The translations under genes and the position numbers were made by a program. The notes beneath the pieces were generated by a model that was not told the DNA's origin, ran no database searches, and saw only the letters and a program-made list of their open reading frames with translations. From NCBI GenBank assembly GCA_020721445.1, contig DYMU01000005.1, forward strand, positions 109,394 through 173,393: 64,000 nucleotides of DNA. The letters run 5' to 3'. This document shows, piece after piece, positions 35,873 through 46,325 of the stretch. Every line of letters starts with the position of its first letter. Positions within the stretch are counted from its first letter, which is position 1. This DNA is from Gemmobacter nectariphilus (GTDB lineage: Bacteria > Pseudomonadota > Alphaproteobacteria > Rhodobacterales > Rhodobacteraceae).

Positions 35873-37126
35873 ATGCAACCCAGCCTGTCTGATCTGACCC
35901 GCACCTTCGCCCGTATCGGGGTTTTGTCCTTCGGCGGCCCGGCGGCACAGATCGCGCTAATGCACCGGGTGCTGGTAGAGGACCGCAAGTGGCTGACCGA
36001 GAAAGACTATCTCTCGGCCCTGTCGTTCTGCATGCTGCTTCCGGGGCCCGAGGCGATGCAGCTTGCCACCTGGGCGGGCTGGCGGCTGCATGGCACCCTT
36101 GGCGGGCTGATCGCGGGCGGGCTGTTCGTGCTACCGGGCGCGGTGGTGGTGCTGGCGCTGTCGATGGCCTATGCGGCCTGGGGCGAGGTGCCGTTGATGC
36201 AGGCGCTGTTTCTGGGGGTGCAGGCGGCGGTGATCGCCATCGTGGTTCAGGCGCTGATCCGCGTCGCACGCAAGGCGCTGCGCGACCGTGCGGCCTATGT
36301 GATTGCCGGGCTGGCGCTTCTGGGCCTTCTTGCACTGAACCTGCCGTTTCCGGTGATCATCCTTGCCGCCGGGGTCTGGGGCTTGCTGACCGCCGCCCCC
36401 GGCACCGCGCCGTTGCCGCAGATCGCCGCCCCGCGCACGGCACAGACGCTGGCCGTCTGGCTGGGCGTCTGGCTGGTGCCGCTGGCCGCCTTGTGGGCCA
36501 TGGGCGGCATCCTGTTCGACATCGCGTGGTTCTTCTCAAAGCTTGCCGTGGTCACCTTTGGCGGGGCCTACGCAGTGCTGGCCTGGATGACGCAAGAGGT
36601 GGTGGCGGTGCAGGGCTGGCTGACCACCGAACAGATGATGGCGGGGCTAGGTCTTGCCGAAACCACCCCCGGCCCGCTTATACTGGTGACCGAGTTCGTC
36701 GGATTCATGGCGGGCTATGGCGCGGGCGGCTGGGGCCTTGGCCTTGCAGGCGCCATTGTCACCCTTTGGATGACCTTTGTGCCCTGCTTTTTGTGGATCT
36801 TCGTGGCCGCCCCCTATCTGGCCCGCATCACCGCCGACCCGCGCCTTGCCGGGGCCTTGCAGGCGATCATGGCCGCGGTGGTCGGCGTCATTGCCAATCT
36901 GTCGCTGTGGTTTGCCATGACATTGCTGTTTCGGGACACCAGCATCACCCGCAGCGGCCCGCTGCACCTGATGACGCCAGATCTGTCCAGCCTCAACCTG
37001 TGGGCCTTGGGCCTGTCGGCGCTGTCGGCGTTGCTGCTGATCGGCCTGCATCGCCCGATCTGGTTGGTGCTGGCGGTATCTTGCGCAGTCTCTGTCGCGG
37101 TCTCTGTCGCGCTCGGTGCTCTGTGA
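35873..37126 (+). CDS. chrA: Chromate transporter (two-domain ChrA)
   Basis: RIGVLSFGGPAAQIALMHR...WLTEKDYLSALSFCMLLPGPEAMQLATWAGWRLHG; second half FFSKLAVVTFGGAYAVLAWM. Confidence 0.92.
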   Translation: MQPSLSDLTRTFARIGVLSFGGPAAQIALMHRVLVEDRKWLTEKDYLSALSFCMLLPGPEAMQLATWAGWRLHGTLGGLIAGGLFVLPGAVVVLALSMAYAAWGEVPLMQALFLGVQAAVIAIVVQALIRVARKALRDRAAYVIAGLALLGLLALNLPFPVIILAAGVWGLLTAAPGTAPLPQIAAPRTAQTLAVWLGVWLVPLAALWAMGGILFDIAWFFSKLAVVTFGGAYAVLAWMTQEVVAVQGWLTTEQMMAGLGLAETTPGPLILVTEFVGFMAGYGAGGWGLGLAGAIVTLWMTFVPCFLWIFVAAPYLARITADPRLAGALQAIMAAVVGVIANLSLWFAMTLLFRDTSITRSGPLHLMTPDLSSLNLWALGLSALSALLLIGLHRPIWLVLAVSCAVSVAVSVALGAL

Positions 37127-37195
37127 GCCCCGCCTTGCCCCTTCCCTTCGGGGTCAAAACCCCTATGCTGCGTGCACGAAAGTTTGAGGTTTGTT

Positions 37196-37651
37196 ATGGC
37201 GCGCTCCATTGACTACGGCAATTTGATGCATCGCGCGATGCGCAGCCTGATCCAATCGGTGCTGCAGGACGTGTCTGAAAACGGTCTTCCCGGCGCGCAT
37301 CATTTCTTCATCACCTTTGACACCACCCACCCCGAGGTGGAAATGGCCGACTGGCTGAAGGCCCGCTATCCGGCGGAAATGACCATCGTCATCCAGCATT
37401 GGTTCGAAAACCTGAATGTCGATGACGACGGTTTCACCATCACGCTGAACTTCGGCAACCAACCCGAACCGATGGTCATTCCGTTTGATGCGGTGCGCAC
37501 CTTCGTTGATCCTTCGGTAGAATTCGGCCTGCGCTTTGAAAGCCACGTCGAAGACGACGACGCGGAAGACGATGACGATGATGGCGACGACGATCCGCCG
37601 CCGCATCACGACGCCGAAGTGGTCAGCCTGGACAAGTTCCGCAAGCAATAG
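37196..37651 (+). CDS. sspB: SspB-type ClpXP adaptor protein
   Basis: MARSIDYGNLMHRAMRSLIQSVLQDVSENGLPGAHHFFITFDT; acidic linker and C-terminal VVSLDKFRKQ (ClpX-binding-like tail). Confidence 0.88.
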   Translation: MARSIDYGNLMHRAMRSLIQSVLQDVSENGLPGAHHFFITFDTTHPEVEMADWLKARYPAEMTIVIQHWFENLNVDDDGFTITLNFGNQPEPMVIPFDAVRTFVDPSVEFGLRFESHVEDDDAEDDDDDGDDDPPPHHDAEVVSLDKFRKQ

Positions 37652-37732
37652 TCGCGGTATGCGCCGGTATGCCAATTGATTTCGCCGGTTGCCTCCCGTA
37701 TGGGAAACCGAGCAAAAAAACGAGGCTTGCAG

Positions 37733-39127
37733 ATGACCAGCACCCGCACCGAAACCGACAGCTTTGGCCCGCTTGAGGTTCCCGCCGACAAATACTGGGG
37801 CGCGCAGACCCAGCGGTCAATCCTGAACTTCCCGATTGGCTGGGAACGTCAGCCGGTCGCGATCATCCGCGCGCTTGGCGTGATCAAGAAGGCCTGTGCG
37901 TTGGTCAACATCGACCAAGGCGATATTTCGGCCGAGCTGGGCCGGGCCATCGCCGCCGCCGCGCAAGAGGTGGTCGACGGGCGGTTTGACGACAACTTTC
38001 CGCTGGTGGTCTGGCAGACCGGATCGGGCACCCAAAGCAACATGAACGCCAACGAGGTGATCAGCAACCGCGCGATTGAAGTGCTGGGTGGCGTGATGGG
38101 CAGCAAGACGCCGGCCCACCCGAATGATCACGTCAACATGGGCCAGTCGTCAAACGACACCTTCCCCACCGCGATGCACGTCGCCATCGGCATGATGGCG
38201 CGCGATGTGCTGCTGCCGGGCCTGCACAAGCTGCATGCGGCACTGGTCAATAAATCCATCGAGTTCAAGGATATCATCAAGATCGGCCGCACCCACACCC
38301 AGGATGCCACCCCCCTGACGCTGGGGCAGGAGTTTTCGGGTTACGCGCATCAGGTCAGCCAAGGCATCTTGCGCATCCACAAGGTGCTGCCCGAGATCTA
38401 TGAGCTGGCACAGGGCGGCACCGCCGTTGGTACCGGGCTGAACACCCGGGTCGGCTGGGACGTTCGGGTGGCGGCGCAAATCGCCCAGATCACCGGCCTG
38501 CCCTTCGTCACCGCCCCCAACAAGTTCGAAGCCCTGGCCGCGCATGACGCGATGGTGATGTTTTCAGGGGCGCTGAAAACCGTTGCGGTCAGCCTGTTCA
38601 AGATCGCCAATGACATGCGGCTCTTGGGGTCCGGCCCGCGCTCGGGCCTTGGCGAATTGATCCTGCCGGAAAACGAACCGGGCAGTTCCATCATGCCGGG
38701 CAAGGTCAACCCGACCCAGGCCGAGGCCCTGACCATGGTCTGCGCGCAGGTCATGGGCAATGATGCGGCGGTGGGGTTTGCCGGAAGCCAAGGGCATTTC
38801 GAGCTGAACGTCTACAACCCGATGATGTCGTATAACGTGCTGCAATCCATGCAGCTTCTGGGCGATGCCGCCGGGTCGTTCACCGACAACATGGTGGTCG
38901 GCACCCAGGCCAATATTCCGCGCATCGACAAGCTGATGAAGGAATCGCTGATGCTGGTCACCGCGCTTGCCCCCACCATCGGTTACGACGCCGCCACCAA
39001 GGTGGCCAAGACCGCCCACAAGAACGGCACCACCCTGCGGCAAGAGGCGATTGCCCTGGGCTATGTCGATGGCGAGACCTTTGACCGCGTGGTGCGCCCC
39101 GAAGACATGATCGGGCCGAAGGGCTGA
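37733..39127 (+). CDS. fumC: Class II fumarate hydratase
   Basis: [39 protein letters not shown]. Confidence 0.97.
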   Translation: MTSTRTETDSFGPLEVPADKYWGAQTQRSILNFPIGWERQPVAIIRALGVIKKACALVNIDQGDISAELGRAIAAAAQEVVDGRFDDNFPLVVWQTGSGTQSNMNANEVISNRAIEVLGGVMGSKTPAHPNDHVNMGQSSNDTFPTAMHVAIGMMARDVLLPGLHKLHAALVNKSIEFKDIIKIGRTHTQDATPLTLGQEFSGYAHQVSQGILRIHKVLPEIYELAQGGTAVGTGLNTRVGWDVRVAAQIAQITGLPFVTAPNKFEALAAHDAMVMFSGALKTVAVSLFKIANDMRLLGSGPRSGLGELILPENEPGSSIMPGKVNPTQAEALTMVCAQVMGNDAAVGFAGSQGHFELNVYNPMMSYNVLQSMQLLGDAAGSFTDNMVVGTQANIPRIDKLMKESLMLVTALAPTIGYDAATKVAKTAHKNGTTLRQEAIALGYVDGETFDRVVRPEDMIGPKG

Positions 39128-39138
39128 TCGGGGGGCGG

Positions 39139-39315
39139 ATGGCCGAAATCGTCAACCTTCGCACCGCGAAAAAGCAGGCCGCCCGCAAGGCGGCCCGCGC
39201 CAAGGCTGATGAAAACGCCGCCAAGTTTGGCCAGACCAAGGCGACGCGCGACCAGCAGAAGGCGCAGGCGGAGAAAGCCGCCCGCGACCATGCCGCCCAC
39301 AAGCGCGACCCGTAG
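39139..39315 (+). CDS. DUF4169 family small basic protein (58 aa; below the ORF-track cutoff)
   Basis: MAEIVNLRTAKKQAARKAARAKADENAAKFGQTKATRDQQKAQAEKAARDHAAHKRDP; starts 11 nt after the fumC stop. Confidence 0.8.
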   Translation: MAEIVNLRTAKKQAARKAARAKADENAAKFGQTKATRDQQKAQAEKAARDHAAHKRDP

Positions 39316-39411
39316 CACGGGGTTCATCCCGCCGTTCCGGGCGCAACTGCCGGCGCAATGCGCCCCACCCCACCCCTTGCGACACGGTCCCCCGCCTGCT
39401 AGGCCACCGGG

Positions 39412-40191
39412 ATGCTGTCGTATCAACACCTCTATCACGCCGGGAACCTGGCTGATGTCCACAAGCACGCGCTTCTGGCGTGGACGCTGGATTACCTGAC
39501 GCAAAAGGACAAGCCGGTCACCTATTTCGAAACCCACGCCGGCCGGGGCCTTTATGATCTGACCGCGCCCGAAGCGGTGAAAACCGGCGAGGCCGCCAAG
39601 GGCATTGCGCTGACCGAGCACTGGTTTCCGGCCGGCCACCCCTACCGGCGCGCCCTGCATCTGACGCGGGGCCAGCGTGGCCCCAACGCCTACCCCGGCA
39701 GCCCGCTGATCGCAGGCCACCTGCTGCGCGATATCGACACGATCCATCTATGCGAACTGCACCCGCAGGAACATGCCGCGCTCGAATATGCCGCGGCCCC
39801 GTTTGGTGCCAAGATCTACCGCGAAGACGGCCTTGCCAAGGCGCTGTCGATCTGCCCGCCAACCCCCCGGCGTGGGCTGCTGCTGATCGACCCGTCCTAT
39901 GAGGTCAAGACCGACTATGAGACCATTCCGCGCGTCATCGGCCAGTTGCACCGCAAGTGGAATGTCGGTCTGATCTATCTGTGGTATCCGATCCTGCGCG
40001 ACGGGTTGCACAAACCGATGCTGGCCGAATTGCGCGTCGCCATCCCCGACGCGCTGGTGCACGAGGTGCGCTTTGCGCCGGTGCGCGACGGCCACCGGAT
40101 GGAAGGCTCGGGCATGGTGATGATCAATCCGCCGTTTGGCATCGAGGCCGAGGCCAAGCGCCTGACCGCATTGTTCCGCAAACTGGGCTGA
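39412..40191 (+). CDS. rlmJ: 23S rRNA (adenine(2030)-N(6))-methyltransferase RlmJ
   Basis: MLSYQHLYHAGNLADVHKHALLAWTLDYL; YFETHAGRGLYDL; LLLIDPSYE. Confidence 0.93.
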   Translation: MLSYQHLYHAGNLADVHKHALLAWTLDYLTQKDKPVTYFETHAGRGLYDLTAPEAVKTGEAAKGIALTEHWFPAGHPYRRALHLTRGQRGPNAYPGSPLIAGHLLRDIDTIHLCELHPQEHAALEYAAAPFGAKIYREDGLAKALSICPPTPRRGLLLIDPSYEVKTDYETIPRVIGQLHRKWNVGLIYLWYPILRDGLHKPMLAELRVAIPDALVHEVRFAPVRDGHRMEGSGMVMINPPFGIEAEAKRLTALFRKLG

Positions 40192-40211
40192 TCGACTTTC
40201 CCCGGCCACAG

Positions 40212-40234
40212 ACGAATTTTCGCCGAAAATTCGT
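40212..40234. terminator. Bidirectional hairpin between convergent rlmJ and pepN
   Basis: ACGAATTTTCG-C-CGAAAATTCGT, perfect 11-bp arms around a single base. Confidence 0.55.
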
Positions 40235-40249
40235 GCCCAGTCGCGGGGC

Positions 40250-42808
40250 CTAGTCCCCCAGCATCCGCCCCGCCATCTCGGTCAGATCGCGGCTTAGGCC
40301 TTCGGTCGCCAGCATCCGCCGCAGCACGTCGCGCACCATGCCCTGACGGTCGCCGTCATAGCGCGGCCAGGTTTCAAACGCGGTCGACATCCGCGCTGCC
40401 GTTTGCGGGTTCAGCGGGTCCAGCTGCAAAAGCCAATCGGCCACAAGGGCATAGCCTGCGCCACTGATGTGGTGGAACCCGGCATGATGGCCCGACAAGG
40501 CACCGATGACGCTGCGAAAGCGGTTCGGGTTCTTCCAGTCGAAATCCGGGTGCGCCGTCAAGGCCTGTGTGACCGCCGCCGCCTGATCGGGCCGGGCATA
40601 AGCGATTTGCAGGGCAAACCACTTGTCCATCACGTTGCGGTCGGCCTTCCAACTCGCCTCGAACCGCACCAGTTCTTCGCCGCCCTGACCGATGTCCAAA
40701 AGGCATGACAGCGCGCCCACCTCTTCGGTCATGTTGTCTGCCGCACGACAGGCCGCCCGGGCCGACGCCCCGCCATCGCAGCGCGACACCAGCGACAGTG
40801 CCGCCAACCGCAGCGCCCGCCGCCCCGCCGCGCGGGCATCCGGGGTGAATGGACCCGGTTCGGCCAGCGACGCCATCAGCCCCGGCAAAACGCCGGACAG
40901 CCGTTGCGCCAAAGCATCGGCCATCCGCCTCCGCGCGACATAAATCGCCGCCGGGTCAGGCACATGGCCCGATGCATGCAGCGTCTGCGCCATGTCATCA
41001 TCCGATGGCAGCCGCAGACACAGCGCCCGGAACGCCGGGTCAAGCTGGTCGTCCACCGCCACCCGCGCCAGTGCATCCAGCCAGTCCGGCCCCGGCGCGG
41101 CATTTTCCGTGACCATCCGCGTCAGCAGATCCTTGGCCAAGGCCCGCCCTGCCTCCCATTTGTTGAATGGGTCGGTGTCATGCGCCAGAAGGAAGGCGCG
41201 TTCTTCGGGGCTTGCGTCCCGCTCCAGCACCACGGGGGCGGAAAACCCGCGCAGGATCGACGGGATCGGTCGCGCGCCCAGCCCGCCGAAGGCAAAGCTT
41301 TGGCGGGCCTCGGTCATTTCCAGCACCGTGGTTGGCACCACCTCGCAGCCATTGGGGTTCAGTAACCCCACCGCAATCGGCAGCACTTTGGCGCCCTTGA
41401 TCGGCTGGCCCGGAGTTTTCGGGTTTTTCTGTTCGAAATGAAGGGTATATACGCCATTGTTAAAGTCGTCTGTCACCGTTAATCGCGGCGTGCCCGCCTC
41501 GGTATACCAGCGTTTGAACTGGGTCAGATCGCGGCCGGTGGCGTCTTCAAACACCTTGAGCCAGTCTTCAATCGTTGCCGCCTGCCCGTCGTAGCGGTCA
41601 AAATACAGATCCAGCGCGCCGGCGTAGCCCTCATCCCCCACGAGGCGCTTGAGCATGCCGATCACCTCGGCGCCCTTTTCATAGACCGTTGCAGTGTAGA
41701 AGTTGTTGATCTCAATATAGGACTCCGGTCGCACCGGGTGGGCCAGCGGCCCCTGATCCTCGCGGAACTGCCGGGCGCGCAACATCAGCACGTCCTCGAT
41801 GCGCTTCACCGCGTGGGACCGCATATCGCCGGAAAACTGCTGGTCGCGGAAGACCGTCAGCCCCTCTTTCAGGCACAGCTGAAACCAGTCGCGGCAGGTG
41901 ATGCGGTTGCCGGTCCAGTTGTGAAAATACTCATGCGCGATGATCGCCTCGATCCGGGCAAAGTCATCGTCGGTCGCGGTCTCGGGGCTGGCCAGAACGT
42001 ATTTGGAGTTGAAAATGTTCAAGCCCTTGTTCTCCATCGCGCCCATATTGAAGTCATCAACGGCAACAATGTTGAAAATGTCCAAGTCGTATTCGCGACC
42101 GTAAACCCGTTCATCCCAGGCCATCGACCGGATCAGGCTGTCCATCGCATAGGCGCAGCGCGCCTCATCGCCCGGGCGCACCCAGATGTTCAGCGCCACG
42201 TCGCGGCCCGACAGGGTACGAAACAGGCCGGAGTGGGCGCGCAGGTCGCCCGCCACCAGCGCGAACAGATAGGCAGGCTTGGGCCAGGGGTCATCCCAGT
42301 CGGCCCAGCCCGGCCCTTGCCAGATCAGGTTGCCGTTGGACAAAAGCACCGGCATGTCGCCTTCCAGCCGGACCCGAAAGCGCGCCATCACGTCGGGACG
42401 GTCCGGGTAGAAGGTGATCTTGCGAAAGCCCTCGGCCTCGCATTGCGTGCAATACATGCCGCCCGACATGTAAAGCCCCTCCAGCGCGGTATTGCCTTCA
42501 GGGGCGATCTCGACCTCGGTTTCCAGCACGAAAGGCGCATCGAGCAGGGCCAGCGCGGGCACCGTCAGCCCCATGGCATCGGGCTGCACCGTCAGCGGTT
42601 GGCCATCCAGCGTCAGCGACAAAAGCCGCAAGCCTTCGCCATCCAGACGCAGATCCTGCCCCGCAAGTGCGGCCGGATTGGGCCGCATCTCAAGCCGCGC
42701 CAGAACCCGCGTCGCCCGTGGCGACAGCCGGAACGTCAGGGTAACCTGATCCAGCAGATGCGAAAACGGCTGATAATCGGCAAGATGAATGGCGCGGGCT
42801 TCGGTCAT
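40250..42808 (-). CDS. pepN: Aminopeptidase N
   Basis: GAMENKGLNIFNSKYVLA; HEYFHNWTGNRITCRDWFQLCLKEGLTVFRDQQFS. Confidence 0.96.
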   Translation of the reverse strand: MTEARAIHLADYQPFSHLLDQVTLTFRLSPRATRVLARLEMRPNPAALAGQDLRLDGEGLRLLSLTLDGQPLTVQPDAMGLTVPALALLDAPFVLETEVEIAPEGNTALEGLYMSGGMYCTQCEAEGFRKITFYPDRPDVMARFRVRLEGDMPVLLSNGNLIWQGPGWADWDDPWPKPAYLFALVAGDLRAHSGLFRTLSGRDVALNIWVRPGDEARCAYAMDSLIRSMAWDERVYGREYDLDIFNIVAVDDFNMGAMENKGLNIFNSKYVLASPETATDDDFARIEAIIAHEYFHNWTGNRITCRDWFQLCLKEGLTVFRDQQFSGDMRSHAVKRIEDVLMLRARQFREDQGPLAHPVRPESYIEINNFYTATVYEKGAEVIGMLKRLVGDEGYAGALDLYFDRYDGQAATIEDWLKVFEDATGRDLTQFKRWYTEAGTPRLTVTDDFNNGVYTLHFEQKNPKTPGQPIKGAKVLPIAVGLLNPNGCEVVPTTVLEMTEARQSFAFGGLGARPIPSILRGFSAPVVLERDASPEERAFLLAHDTDPFNKWEAGRALAKDLLTRMVTENAAPGPDWLDALARVAVDDQLDPAFRALCLRLPSDDDMAQTLHASGHVPDPAAIYVARRRMADALAQRLSGVLPGLMASLAEPGPFTPDARAAGRRALRLAALSLVSRCDGGASARAACRAADNMTEEVGALSCLLDIGQGGEELVRFEASWKADRNVMDKWFALQIAYARPDQAAAVTQALTAHPDFDWKNPNRFRSVIGALSGHHAGFHHISGAGYALVADWLLQLDPLNPQTAARMSTAFETWPRYDGDRQGMVRDVLRRMLATEGLSRDLTEMAGRMLGD

Positions 42809-42909
42809 GCGTCTGGTCCTCCTGAGAGCTTCAAGCTAGACGCCCTGACGCCCGGCGCAAGCCCCCAAAAGGCCGTGTCCGCCGCAGAACACCATCCCGG
42901 CAAAGCACC

Positions 42910-44718
42910 TTACGCGCGCCGCCCGACCTTTGGCACAATGCGCAGTGCCCGCAGCGCGTTCAGGATCACCGCCACGTCGATCACCTCTTGCAGCAGTGCG
43001 CCCTGCACCGGCGACAGATAGCCAAAGGCCGCCGCGATCATCCCCAGAATGGAAAGGCCGATCCCCGCCACCACGCTTTCCAGCGCAATCTTGCGGGCGC
43101 GTTGCGCCACCTCCAGCCCGGTCAGCAGCGGGTTCAGCCTGTCCACCAGCAGCACCACATCGGCGGCTTCGGCAGAGGCCGCGGCCCCGCGCGCGCCCAT
43201 GGCCACGCCCACATCGGCGGCGGCCAAAGCGGGCGCGTCGTTGACGCCGTCACCCACCATCATCACCGGGCCGTTCTTGCGTTCCGACAGCACCAAAAGC
43301 ACCTTCTGGTCGGGGGTCAGATCGGCGCGCACGCCGTCCAGCCCCAGCCCATGGGTCACCGCCATGGCCACCGCCTGACGGTCGCCGGTGGCCATCACGA
43401 TGCGCCCCACCCCCAGGCGGCGCAGGCCCGCCAGCAGCTCGGCGGTGCCATCGCGCAGCGCATCGGCCATCACCAGATGGCCCACCAGCGCGCCATCCAC
43501 CGCCACCGCCACAACGACCGACCCGGCCTGATGCACCGCAGGTTCGGCCTGTGCCGCGCCAAGCTGGCCCGCCACAAAGCCAAGCCCACCTACCACCACG
43601 GCCCGACCGTCCACCTGCCCCACCACACCGCCACCAGCGGTTTCGACCACCGCTTGGGGGATCGGCAAGATCAGGCCGCGCGCGCGGGCGGCCTGAACAA
43701 TCGCCTGTGCGATCGGGTGTTTCGACGCCTGATCCAGGGCTGCCGCGTGGCGCAGCACCTCGGCTTCGGACAGATGCGCCGCGGTGGTGATCGACACGAT
43801 CTGCGGGCGGCCGTCGGTCAGGGTGCCGGTCTTGTCAAGGATCAGCGTCTTGATGCGGGCCAGTGACTCCAGCGGTTTGGCGCCCTTGATCAGCACCCCG
43901 AAATGCGCCGCGCGCGACAGTCCCGCCACCAAAGCCACCGGCACGGCCAGGATCAGCGGGCAAGGCGTGGCCACCACCAGCACCGCCACCGCGCGGATCG
44001 GATCGCCGGTAAACCACCACGCGGCGCCGGCAATGACCACCGTCAACGCCAGAAACAGCAGCGAATAGCGGTCGGCCAACCGGGCCATCGGTGCCTTGGA
44101 GGCCTGCGCCGCCGCCACCAGCCGCAAGATCCCGGCATAGGTGCTGTCGGCGGCGCGGCGTGCGGCGCGCAGATCGAACGGCTCGCCCGCGTTGGTGGAC
44201 CCGCTCATCACCTCGGCCCCGCGCGCCAGCCGCGCCGGCATCGCTTCGCCGGTCAGCGCCGATTGGTCCAGCAGGGCCTGATCGCTTTCCACCGCACCAT
44301 CGACCGGCGCCATTTCACCTTGACGGATCAGCAACAGGTCACCGGGGGCGATGGCATCCAGCGGCACCTCTTCCAGCGCATCGCCGTTGCGCCGGGTGGC
44401 GCTGCGCGGCACACGCGACAGAAGGTCGGTCATTTCACGTCGGGCACGGCCTTCGGCAAAGCTTTCCAGAAAGCTGCCGCCGGAATACATCAGCGCCACC
44501 ACCGAGGCCGCCAGTGCCTCGCCCACCAGCAGGGCGGCGGTCATCGACAGGGCGGCAACGATGTCCAGCCCGACCTCGCCCTGCCAAAGGCTGCGCACGA
44601 TCTCGACGCACAGCGCAAGCAGCACCGGCACCACGCCCGCGGCCCAGGCAAGCGCCGCCAGATCCGGTTGCCCGGACAGCGTCAGCCCAAGACCGCACAA
44701 CAGGCCCAGTAGGGCCAC
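42910..44718 (-). CDS. Heavy-metal-type P-type ATPase with TPCP membrane motif
   Basis: DKTGTLTDGR, VATPCPLILAVPVAL, MVGDGVNDAPALAAADVGVAMG; no N-terminal HMA domain visible; start codon uncertain. Confidence 0.85.
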   Translation of the reverse strand: MALLGLLCGLGLTLSGQPDLAALAWAAGVVPVLLALCVEIVRSLWQGEVGLDIVAALSMTAALLVGEALAASVVALMYSGGSFLESFAEGRARREMTDLLSRVPRSATRRNGDALEEVPLDAIAPGDLLLIRQGEMAPVDGAVESDQALLDQSALTGEAMPARLARGAEVMSGSTNAGEPFDLRAARRAADSTYAGILRLVAAAQASKAPMARLADRYSLLFLALTVVIAGAAWWFTGDPIRAVAVLVVATPCPLILAVPVALVAGLSRAAHFGVLIKGAKPLESLARIKTLILDKTGTLTDGRPQIVSITTAAHLSEAEVLRHAAALDQASKHPIAQAIVQAARARGLILPIPQAVVETAGGGVVGQVDGRAVVVGGLGFVAGQLGAAQAEPAVHQAGSVVVAVAVDGALVGHLVMADALRDGTAELLAGLRRLGVGRIVMATGDRQAVAMAVTHGLGLDGVRADLTPDQKVLLVLSERKNGPVMMVGDGVNDAPALAAADVGVAMGARGAAASAEAADVVLLVDRLNPLLTGLEVAQRARKIALESVVAGIGLSILGMIAAAFGYLSPVQGALLQEVIDVAVILNALRALRIVPKVGRRA

Positions 44719-44840
44719 GGCAACCAGCGCGATGTTCAGGCGATCAGCAACGATGGCAGGCCTCCATTTCCCGGCAAGGGCCGATGCGACATTCGTATGG
44801 CCTGCCTTGTCAACGCCGAAAGACCTGAGAACAGGCCGGA

Positions 44841-46325
44841 CTAAAGACGATAAATCGCCGCGAACTTCGCCTCCAGATAGTCCAGCAACGGGCCTTCGTC
44901 GGGATCAAAGCCGCAGGCGCGGGCGACCACGCCGCGCGGTTCATACAAGCCGCCATGGCGTTGCAGGTTTTCGCGCAGCCAGTCGGTGGCAGGCGTCGCA
45001 TCGCCACGCGCCAGATGGTCATCCAGATCGGGCACCGCCCTGCGCAAGGCCAGGTTCAGGCAACCGGCATAGACATTGCCCAGCGTATAGGTCGGGAAAT
45101 AGCCAAACAGCCCGCAAGACCAATGCACGTCTTGCAGCATGCCATGGCTGGGGCGGTCTACCGCCACGCCAAAGTCGGCCTTAAAGCGGTCATTCCACGC
45201 CGCCTCAAGATCGTGGGGGCCCAGATCGCCGCGGATCAGAGCGCGTTCCAGATCAAAGCGCAGCATCACATGCAGGTTATAGTGCACCTCATCGGCCTCG
45301 GTGCGGATAAAGCCCGACTGCACCCGGTTGACCGCGCCATAAAAGGCATCGGCGTCGGTGATCCCGAAGGCATCGAACCGGTCCTGCATCTGGCCCAGCA
45401 TCCAGCCGGTAAAGGCGCGGCTGCGGCCAAGCTGGTTTTCATAGATCCGGCTTTGGCTTTCATGCACCCCCATGCTGACGCCTTGGCCCAGCGGGGTCAG
45501 CCGGTAATCGGGGTCGATGCCCAATTCATAACAGGCATGGCCGACTTCGTGGATGGTGGAATAAAAACAGTTGAACGGATCGCTTTCCACCACCCGCGTG
45601 GTGATGCGCGCATCATCGCCCGAACCGGAACTGAACGGATGCACCGCCAGATCCAGCCGCCCGCGCGACCAGTCATAGCCAAAGGCGGTGGCCAGATCGC
45701 GCGCCATGCGCAACTGTGCATCCTGCCCGAAATGCCCGGTCAGCTTTGGCGGCTGATATGCGGCCCCCAGAACGGCAGACCGCAAGGCCACCAGCCTTGG
45801 CCGCATCGCATCAAACATCGCACTCAAGGACGCGGCCGTGGCACCCGGTTCGTAATCGTCGATCAGCGCGTCGTAAAGATCGCCGCCCTGCGCCAGACAG
45901 GCCGCCTCTTCGCGCCGCAGCCGGATCACCTCGGTCAGCATCGGCAGGAAGGCCTGCACATCGTCCTGCGCGCGGGCCTCGGCCCAGATGCCTTGCGCCC
46001 GGCTGGTGACGCGGGCCAGGTCCTGCGCCAGGGCTGCGGGCACCTTGGTCTGCCGGTCAAAGGATCGCCGGATGTGGCGCAGGTTGGCTGTCGCCACCGC
46101 GTCGGTGGCATCTGCCGCCTCAAGCCAATCGGCGATGCGCGGATCGGTGCGGCGGGCGTGCAACACGCCTTCGATCGCCGACATTTCCTCGGATCGTTGC
46201 TCAGCCGCCCCGCGCGGCATCTGGGTTTCCTGATCCCAGCCAAGGCGACCGGCAACCTGCGCCAACGCCTCGGTCTCGCGCTGGAACGCCATCAGATCGG
46301 CATAGGCCGTGTTGTTCAAGGTCAT
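44841..46325 (-). CDS. Carboxypeptidase M32
   Basis: STIHEVGHACYELGID (HExxH-like), VGMGVHESQSRIYENQLGRSRAF-like context. Confidence 0.92.
   Translation of the reverse strand: MTLNNTAYADLMAFQRETEALAQVAGRLGWDQETQMPRGAAEQRSEEMSAIEGVLHARRTDPRIADWLEAADATDAVATANLRHIRRSFDRQTKVPAALAQDLARVTSRAQGIWAEARAQDDVQAFLPMLTEVIRLRREEAACLAQGGDLYDALIDDYEPGATAASLSAMFDAMRPRLVALRSAVLGAAYQPPKLTGHFGQDAQLRMARDLATAFGYDWSRGRLDLAVHPFSSGSGDDARITTRVVESDPFNCFYSTIHEVGHACYELGIDPDYRLTPLGQGVSMGVHESQSRIYENQLGRSRAFTGWMLGQMQDRFDAFGITDADAFYGAVNRVQSGFIRTEADEVHYNLHVMLRFDLERALIRGDLGPHDLEAAWNDRFKADFGVAVDRPSHGMLQDVHWSCGLFGYFPTYTLGNVYAGCLNLALRRAVPDLDDHLARGDATPATDWLRENLQRHGGLYEPRGVVARACGFDPDEGPLLDYLEAKFAAIYRL

Noticed and set aside
37550-37600. 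GAC/GAT trinucleotide-rich tract
   Set aside because: It is the acidic linker of SspB (DDDAEDDDDDGDDD), expected in alphaproteobacterial SspB and not an independent repeat.
41738-43021. 427-aa plus-strand ORF opposite pepN
   Set aside because: Shadow ORF antisense to a fully conserved aminopeptidase N.
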